Assembly (NCBI GenBank): GCA_002479035.1
Contig: DLLA01000016.1
Coordinates: 1-13,895, forward strand
Direction: 5' to 3'
Source of the DNA: Bacteroidales bacterium UBA7574
Lineage (GTDB): Bacteria; Bacteroidota; Bacteroidia; Bacteroidales; Paludibacteraceae
Length of the DNA: 13,895 nt
Shown: positions 1 through 7,000 of the stretch, piece after piece
How positions within the stretch are numbered: the first letter of the stretch is position 1
Layout of the letters: each line of letters starts with the position of its first letter
Notes under the pieces: generated by a model
Databases searched by the model: none
The model's input: the letters and a program-made list of their open reading frames with translations, nothing else
Told to the model about the DNA's origin: nothing
Program-made: the position numbers and the translations under genes

Positions 1-901
1 GGGTGTTGGTCGGGTCGTTCTTGGCATTGAGGTAGTCGAGCCCCACGTTGAGGACGGTGCGGTCGTTGTTCCAGCCCACGCCCTTGCCCACATAGAACAG
101 TTTGCTGAAGCCGTCGGCTTTGAAACGCGCCCGCCACGGGGTGGGTTTCATCGTGCGCTCTATCTTGACGACACCGCTGGTTACATCGCCGTACTCCGCA
201 CCTGCGATACCGCGGATTATCTCCACTTTCTCGATGTCGTCGGTGGAGATGGTACGCATGTCCACGCCTTTGTTCACCACTTGCCGTTGGTCGTCCTGCC
301 CGCTGCTGCCGCCTTGTACGTACTGCATGTTGGCATCGGTGGAGATAGGGGCACCGTCCACCACGAAACTGGTGCCGAGAGAGGCGGCATCGTAGTCGCT
401 GCTCGTGGAGCCGTTGCTCGCTTCGCGCAGTTTGATGGTGTTCGCAGAGGTCAGGTTGGGGGCTTGTGTGCTGGCACCGGGGAGCATACTCACTATGTCT
501 GCAAAACTGGACGGTTGCAGGTGCTGCATAGCCTCCTTGCCGACTACCGAGGCGGACGATACGCCTTGCGACTCGCTGGCGGTAACCACCACTTCTTCAA
601 TGACTTGCGTCTGCTGTACGAGGCGTACGCGAATGATTTGCTTGGGGTCTTTTATCTCTACGGGCAGCAGCACTTCGCGGTAACTGAGGTGGGTGATGTC
701 CAAGGTGTAGGCACCCTTGGCGAGGCTCAGCCGCGCCACACCCTGCGGGTTGCTGATGCTGCCTTGACCCATCTCCAAAGCCAAAACGGAGACATCACCA
801 ATGCGCTCTCCTGTGAGCGAATCGGTGAGGATGACCTCAACGTCAGCCCATACTGCCAACGCAGAAACCACACAAACAAGTATCCCTATCAGTCGTTTCA
901 T
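1..901 (-). CDS. TonB-dependent outer-membrane receptor, N-terminal 300 residues (3' end outside window)
   Basis: This is the start of an outer-membrane receptor that would import a ligand using TonB-ExbBD energy; the substrate cannot be told. I translated it by hand from ATG at 901-899, and the frame stays open to the window edge. Residues 1-19 form a signal peptide (MKRLIGILVC..., cleavage after AVWA). Residues 22-97 look like a carboxypeptidase-D-type regulatory domain (PF13715-like). A TonB-box-like stretch, IEEVVVTA, follows at 101-108. The plug domain starts near 118 and shows DIVSMLPGA, FVVDGAP, and the typical plug end IEKVEIIRGIAGAEYGDVTSGVV (split: IEKVEIIRG near 224-231, GAEYGDV near 234-240, TSGVV 241-245). 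The barrel begins near 250. No SusD-like partner is visible and the plug lacks obvious SusC features, so a glycan-uptake role is not supported. It has its own promoter and is separated from the upstream giant gene by a terminator, so it is probably a separate unit. Confidence 0.93.
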   Translation of the reverse strand, partial: MKRLIGILVCVVSALAVWADVEVILTDSLTGERIGDVSVLALEMGQGSISNPQGVARLSLAKGAYTLDITHLSYREVLLPVEIKDPKQIIRVRLVQQTQVIEEVVVTASESQGVSSASVVGKEAMQHLQPSSFADIVSMLPGASTQAPNLTSANTIKLREASNGSTSSDYDAASLGTSFVVDGAPISTDANMQYVQGGSSGQDDQRQVVNKGVDMRTISTDDIEKVEIIRGIAGAEYGDVTSGVVKIERTMKPTPWRARFKADGFSKLFYVGKGVGWNNDRTVLNVGLDYLNAKNDPTNT

Positions 902-917
902 TTTTACTATTCGGGTG

Positions 918-948
918 CAAAATTACAATTTTTCTTGCATTTGCACAA
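918..948 (-). promoter_or_regulatory. Bacteroidetes-type promoter of the TonB-dependent receptor gene
   Basis: Read on the minus strand, TTG (948-946) is followed by a 20-nt spacer and TAATTTTG (925-918). This matches the Bacteroidetes primary sigma consensus of a TTG-type -33 box and a TAnnTTTG -7 box. Transcription would start about 7 nt downstream, leaving a leader of roughly 10 nt before the ATG at 901. The leader is A-rich (AGTAAAA before ATG) and has no Shine-Dalgarno sequence, as is usual in this phylum. Confidence 0.75.
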
Positions 949-980
949 TCCCTAAACGTAGTGAAACTGAATGTAAACTA

Positions 981-1015
981 AAGAGGGGCTACCTCACTTG
1001 CAGGCAGCCCCTCTT
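981..1015 (-). terminator. Hairpin terminator after the giant surface-protein gene
   Basis: A perfect 10-bp inverted repeat, AAGAGGGGCT (981-990) with AGCCCCTCTT (1006-1015), can extend by CCT/AGG (992-994 with 1002-1004) past one mismatch, leaving a 7-nt loop. It begins 22 nt past the stop codon of the 2851-residue gene. Read on the minus strand it is followed by TAGTTTACATT, a weak U-tract, so termination may be incomplete or factor-assisted. It sits before the receptor promoter and insulates the two units. Confidence 0.75.
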
Positions 1016-1036
1016 CATTAGAAGAGTAAGAATTAC

Positions 1037-4000
1037 TTAGCGTACAATCAGTTTCGATTGGAATACTTGTCCGTTGGACGTGACCGTTACCAAGTATGCA
1101 CCCGATACAGGAATACCCGGTATGACGACAGGACTAAGCACATTCTCAGCGTAGTAGATACGTGCACCGGTGGTAGATACAACCTCCACTACCGCATCTG
1201 CTGCGAATGAGCCCAATACGCGGATGTCTTGCCCAACCTCTACTGGGTTCGGTGCGATAGCCAAACTGCTTGCGAATACCGAGTGCAGACCCGTGGGTTC
1301 GCCTACCGTGATAGTGAGAGTAGCCGTACCGCACAGGAGTTTCACCTCCTTGGTGTAGATACCTTCGGCGGTGCCTACAGGCAGGAGTTCTTCGCCATCC
1401 AGCACGTACGGCAGTTGGTCAACGGCAATGGAGTCTTGCATAGTCATATCGGCACCTGCTACCATGAGGTGGAGTGTTACGATACTATCGCAGCCAAAGA
1501 CGGTCTTCAGCCCATTGCTGGTGTACACACCTGCTGCGGTGAGACCTTGCCAGTTGTCTTTGGTGTAGCGTTCACCCTGACAGATAGCCGCACGCGAGAC
1601 TGTGGCTGTGGGTTCGTGTGTGAAGACGTGGAGTGTAGCCACACTATCACAGCCCAAGGAGTTCTTGATGGTATCGGTATAGTCACCTGCGGCGGTAATC
1701 TTACCGAACTTACCGAACTCGATAAATTCGCCTTGGCAGATATGCTCGGTATGCTCACCCTCCAGCATATTATTCACTGTCAGGTAGAGCGTTACGATAC
1801 TGTCACAGCCCGATACCAACGAACTCAGCGTGTCAGCATGCACAGTGGTGGTGTAGTACTTCGTGCCATTGAACTCGTAGTAGTTGCCTTGGCAGATAGT
1901 CTCATAGACATCCTGACGCAGACGCGGAGTGACGGTGAGGTGCAGGGTGACGATAGAGTCGCATGCTTCGGTGCCTTCACCGCACAATTTCTGGCGATAG
2001 ATGTTGGAAGTGCGATTGTTGAGGATAGCGAAGTTGTACTTGGTGTAGTCCTCGCCCTCGCAAACCTTGTCGTTGATGACAGTCTCGGGCACCCGATTCA
2101 CAGTGAGAGCCATGATGGAGTACTTGTCTTGCACACCATCTACGGCTGCCTGTACGTACTGCTCATATACCGTAGTGGAATCCACATTGAGCGCAGTAGC
2201 GTCAATGGAGAAATTCTCGTCCTCGTAGTCAGTATAACAGCAGATAGTGGCGGCGTACTTGTCAATAAGCACGGTGTTGAGTTGTACGGAAGCAAGGCGA
2301 ATTTTGTTGAAGGAAGGAGGCCATGTGGTAGATGCACTGATGAAAGCGACCTTCACCTGTTTGCCTATGTACTGAGCCATATCCAAGTGGTACATTGTAC
2401 CCTTCTCCGGAATGCCAGCGTAGGAGTGAACAGGTTTATCAGCCTTATCCTCAGACCAATAGAAGGCATTCTCCTTGGTCCACGTAGCACCTTGGTCTTC
2501 GGAAATAGCAATGATAAACTTGTCTTTGTCTCCTACAGGGTTCCGCTGTCCGCCCGTGCTGCCTGTGAGTCCGAGGCGGAAAGAGAGCATGAGTTTGGCA
2601 TCGGCAGCCACCGAAGAAAGGTCGATAACCGGTGTGATAAGCCAATGGTTATTCTCGGAGGCTGCTGCGGTAGTAGTGGATGTTATCATTTCGTTAGCGG
2701 CAATGGCACCATGCTCGGTATTCCGTTCCCAACCACGTAAACCATCTTGCGTCACGGCGAGAGCCTCTTCACCGCTGAATACTTTCTCTGGATCGGAATG
2801 ACCTCTCATCCAACCTGCAGGATAGGTGCGCAGTGCAGTAAAGTTTTCGCTGAAGCGTATGCCCGCTGCCGTAGTGAATGTACCGGTAGCCCAATCCGAT
2901 GTTTCTTCTTCACCGCAAAGGTGCATAAGACGGAAGAAATATGTGTGGTTCGGCAGGAGATTCCTGATAGGAAGTCTGCCATTGGTTTGCGACACTAAGG
3001 TGTCTAATACCACGGTTGCAGAATCGAAAGTCTCGGTATGCGCCAATTGCAGATGGATACTATCGGTGCCTGCCACCAACCAAGAAAGTGTAGCCGAATT
3101 GGAATGTATGTCCAAAGCACGCAGGTTGGTAGGAGCAAAGCAGTAGGTGTTACGAATGATTTCGAGGTCATCGATGTACATATAACTGGTGTTGTACGAG
3201 AGTGCACACTTGCCCGGGTAGTAGATAGCCAAACGGCCTTTGTCAGCATATTTGGCCAATGGAATGAATACCTCTTCCCAAAAGTCATTGCCTGTAGGGT
3301 CGTCTGTGCACAAATCACCAGACTTGAATGTCTTGGAATATGTTACAGTATCAAGGGCTGTGAAGGTGCTGAAATCGTTGATGTCAGCCACAGTGCCGAT
3401 TACCAAATCACGTTTGAATACATCGGTTTCTTCGCCTACAGAGTAAGGTCCGGATGTGTAGTCAAGCGTATGGAAACGTGCAGCGCGCATCCAGAAGTGC
3501 AGGCTGACACTGTCGTATTCAAAGGCTGTTTCCGGCAGAATGACATACGAGTTGTACTCTTTGTCTTGTGCCCTGAATTCGAGTGCGTGGGCATTGCCTT
3601 CACCACGGCGGGAGTACTGGAAGTGGTACAGGTCTGTGTTGTTCTCTTTGACCACAGGTGTCATGTTGAGATATTGTACGAGGCATCCTGCTGTCCAACA
3701 TTGAGGCAATAGTCTATAGTTTTCGTCTTGGAAAAGATTGGTCTCAAAGTCGAAGGAATAGCCTTCTACAGGGGTAGGCGCACATGGTGTGGAGAATACA
3801 GGTGATGTTATCCATGCAGAAGTATCAGCAGCGGAACAGATAGCACGAACCGCAAAGAAGAAGTCTGTGGTGGGCAACAGTTTGTGTGAAGTCCATGTCT
3901 TGTCATTGACGATTGCCTCGTCCACTACGGTGCTATCTGCAGCAAGAAGCAGACGTGCCTGCCACTGCTGTTTGGACGATTGCCAAGAGAGAGTGGCATA

Positions 4001-7000
4001 AGCGGATGTAGCCGTATCCACAGTCAGTATCGTAGGATAAAGGCAACCCTTCTCCTGCTCTATGACTACGTTGTCCACATAGTACGAACTCTCCGATACG
4101 AGGGCGATATACTTGCCTTTGGCACCGCAGAGAGGCACGATAACCTCCTCCCAATGTCCGTCAGGTACGATAGTAGCTTTGTCTGCGTCTGTGACTTGCT
4201 TGAGGGGGTATGCGGTAAGCAGTTCGAATGTCGTCCAATCATACGGGTCGGACAATACGCCTACTTGGATGGTTGTGTTGCCCGTGTTGGTGGAATACGC
4301 AGAGTCTGCATTTTGAACCTGACTGCCGATAGCGTAGATGGCACGTGCGGAGAGACGCAGTTGCAATGTATTCAAATCGGCATTTATCTCAGGAAGAATA
4401 GCATAACCACTTGAGCCGAACTTGAGTGCACAACTGTCAGACAGCGCGTAGTGGCTGGCAATGGTACCCGAAGTGGTATAACGTGTGTTCTGAATGACAT
4501 TCGGCATTTGGTACATGCTAGAACTTCGAGTGGAGATAATCCAACCATTCTCGGCAGTATACGTGGTGTATGCAGGGTTCGGCTGTTTGGTATCGGGGTT
4601 GTCGAAATTCCAATGCGCATCTGCCAACTCTACCATGGTAAGTGTGGTACCCGTCGCCTTGTTGCTCCACTCGGAAGCATCGTCATTGCCACAGTTTGCA
4701 CGCACATAGAAGTCATAGTCCGTGGCAGGCGTGAGACCTGTAACGGTGCCCGTAGTGGTGCTGACCGTAACAGTTTTGGCTTCGGCAATGTCGCCACCCT
4801 TAGCCACATAGGCAATATCCCATGCGGTTTCCTTGCCATTGGGTGTCCATGTAAGGGCTATTGAGGTAGTGGTTGCCGTCTTGAAGGTCAAGTTCTTAGG
4901 AGTAAGGCAGGTAGGTGCTTTCTCCACTCGGATATTATCCACGTAGATGTAACTGCGGTTAGCACTCTTGTCTGCTTTGGGTGCCCATAGCACGATGTAG
5001 CCATCTTCACCTGCATAGGTTGAGAAGGTACGCAGATAGGAATACCAGGACCTTTGGGTCTTAGCAATGGAAAGGCTGTCTATTACTTTCAGTGTGGAAG
5101 CAATACTCTCTTCGGAAGTGATGTCGGTGGCAATACCTACTACCAAATAGCCGGCATAATTTCTTTCTCCTTTCTTGTAGTCGAAAGAAAGCATGAGGTC
5201 GCCTACGTAGCCGTCCATCTTGGGCAGTACAGCATAACTATAATTAGAATAAGAACGATCCATGCGAAGACCATTGCTGCCATCTTTCTTTGCCGAAGTA
5301 TTTATGCCAAGATTATTATATCGTCCGAATGCTTCCCAACAATCGGGCAGAGAACCTATAGCAGAACTCTCGAAGTCTTCTATATATGGCAGCGGATAAG
5401 CGGCAGGGCAGGTGGTCTTGAACGGAACATTGCCTGACCATACACTGGTGTCGCCTACACCACAGATATGACGTACTCGTGTGTAATATGCAGTAACTGC
5501 TTTCAAATCATCAAAGCGGACAGCAGTACCATTGACAATGGTATCCACTATCTGAGTGTCATCCGCCGTTTTGAACAGTTGGACTTGGCACGAACCGTCC
5601 AACTGCTCCCAAGTGACGGTGGCAGTGGTTGCTTCAATGTCTGCCACGTTGACCTCTACAGGCTCCAAGCACTTGCCGATAGTATCCACACGAATGTTGC
5701 GGATATAGACGTAGTTCTGCTTGTCACCGGACTCGGAGAGGAACATGATTTGTTTGCCATAGTCACCGTTGTAGTCACCTGTATAGGTATCGAAACGCAC
5801 TACATAGCGGCGTGCTTCGCCGAAGGCGGTGTTCTCCGATACCTGATTGAGTGAAAGCACTTTGACAGAACTAAATGTGGACAAGTCAGAAGGATTGGTA
5901 ATAACACCCACTGTTATTTCCCGCAGATAGTTAGCCGATGTGCCTCCATGTGCATCGAAAGATATTTGCAAACGTGTGATGCTATCCACATCAACAGGTC
6001 GCATGATAGCATAGGCACCATCGTTGTCTGATCCGTTGTAGATGCGCAAAGACTGACTATAAATTTTCGGGACAGCAGTTCCTACACGGCATCCCAATGT
6101 CCAGCAATCAAGGTCGGCAGCCGCATCGCACTTGATAACTCCCATATCGCCTGCTGAAATTGATTCACAGATAGTACGGAACGAAGCGGGAACAGACCAC
6201 TCCCCCTTGTCTTCGCCACATACGGCGCGTACATAGGCATAGTAGGTCTCGTTGGTGTTGGGACAGTTGGTGATACGGAAAGGCATCTGCGCGGTGGTGT
6301 CAACAGATAATATCTGTGTGCCATCAATCGTTACGGAGGAGCCTAAATCCAAGTCTCCTTTTGTGGCCAGCAAGACATGCCAAGTGGTGGCTTTGCCCTT
6401 AGTCCAATGGATGTCAGCACCTGCGGTGGTAACGTCGCGCGCCGATACATTTTGTACTTTCTCACAGTTGGAGAGATAGTCCACCTTGATATCGTCAATG
6501 TGGAACATGTCGCCCACCTTTCCTTGCGGAATCATGAATGCGATGTGCTTGCCTGTGCCTTGATAATCCTCGAAACGGAGAACAAACTCCTTGTACACAT
6601 TCTTCTCTTTGAATGAGTAAGCGGCAATCGTATCGAAAGTTTTAACATCATTGGGGTCGGTCATTACACCCACATACAGCGTGTCACCGACACCGAAACG
6701 AACCATAGCATAGAAACGCATCTGCAGTTTGGAGATGCTCTCCTCCATAGGCGGAAGAGCGAGATAGCCGGATTCGTTCAACATATTGTGGTTGTAAAAT
6801 GTGAGACACAGACTTTTGTCTCCCGAGTGAGCATATCCGCTGTAATTGTATATGTTCGGATAGTAGGAACCCAGATAGGTTACCCAATTTCCTGTCCAAC
6901 AAAGAGGCTCTTGCACCTTGTCGCCTCCTACCCAGGACTCGAAGTCTTCGATGTATGGGAGCGGTTCGGCAGGTACACACGTGGTGGCGAAGATGTTGAG

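Noticed and set aside
1..901. SusC-type glycan receptor
   Set aside because: No SusD-like gene is seen and the visible part is a generic regulatory domain plus plug; the downstream neighbour is outside the window, so the call was kept general.
1229..2740. Long open frame on the plus strand (503 codons) opposite the giant gene
   Set aside because: It lies wholly antisense to a well-supported coding frame with recognisable repeats, and its translation shows no domain, signal peptide or coherent composition.
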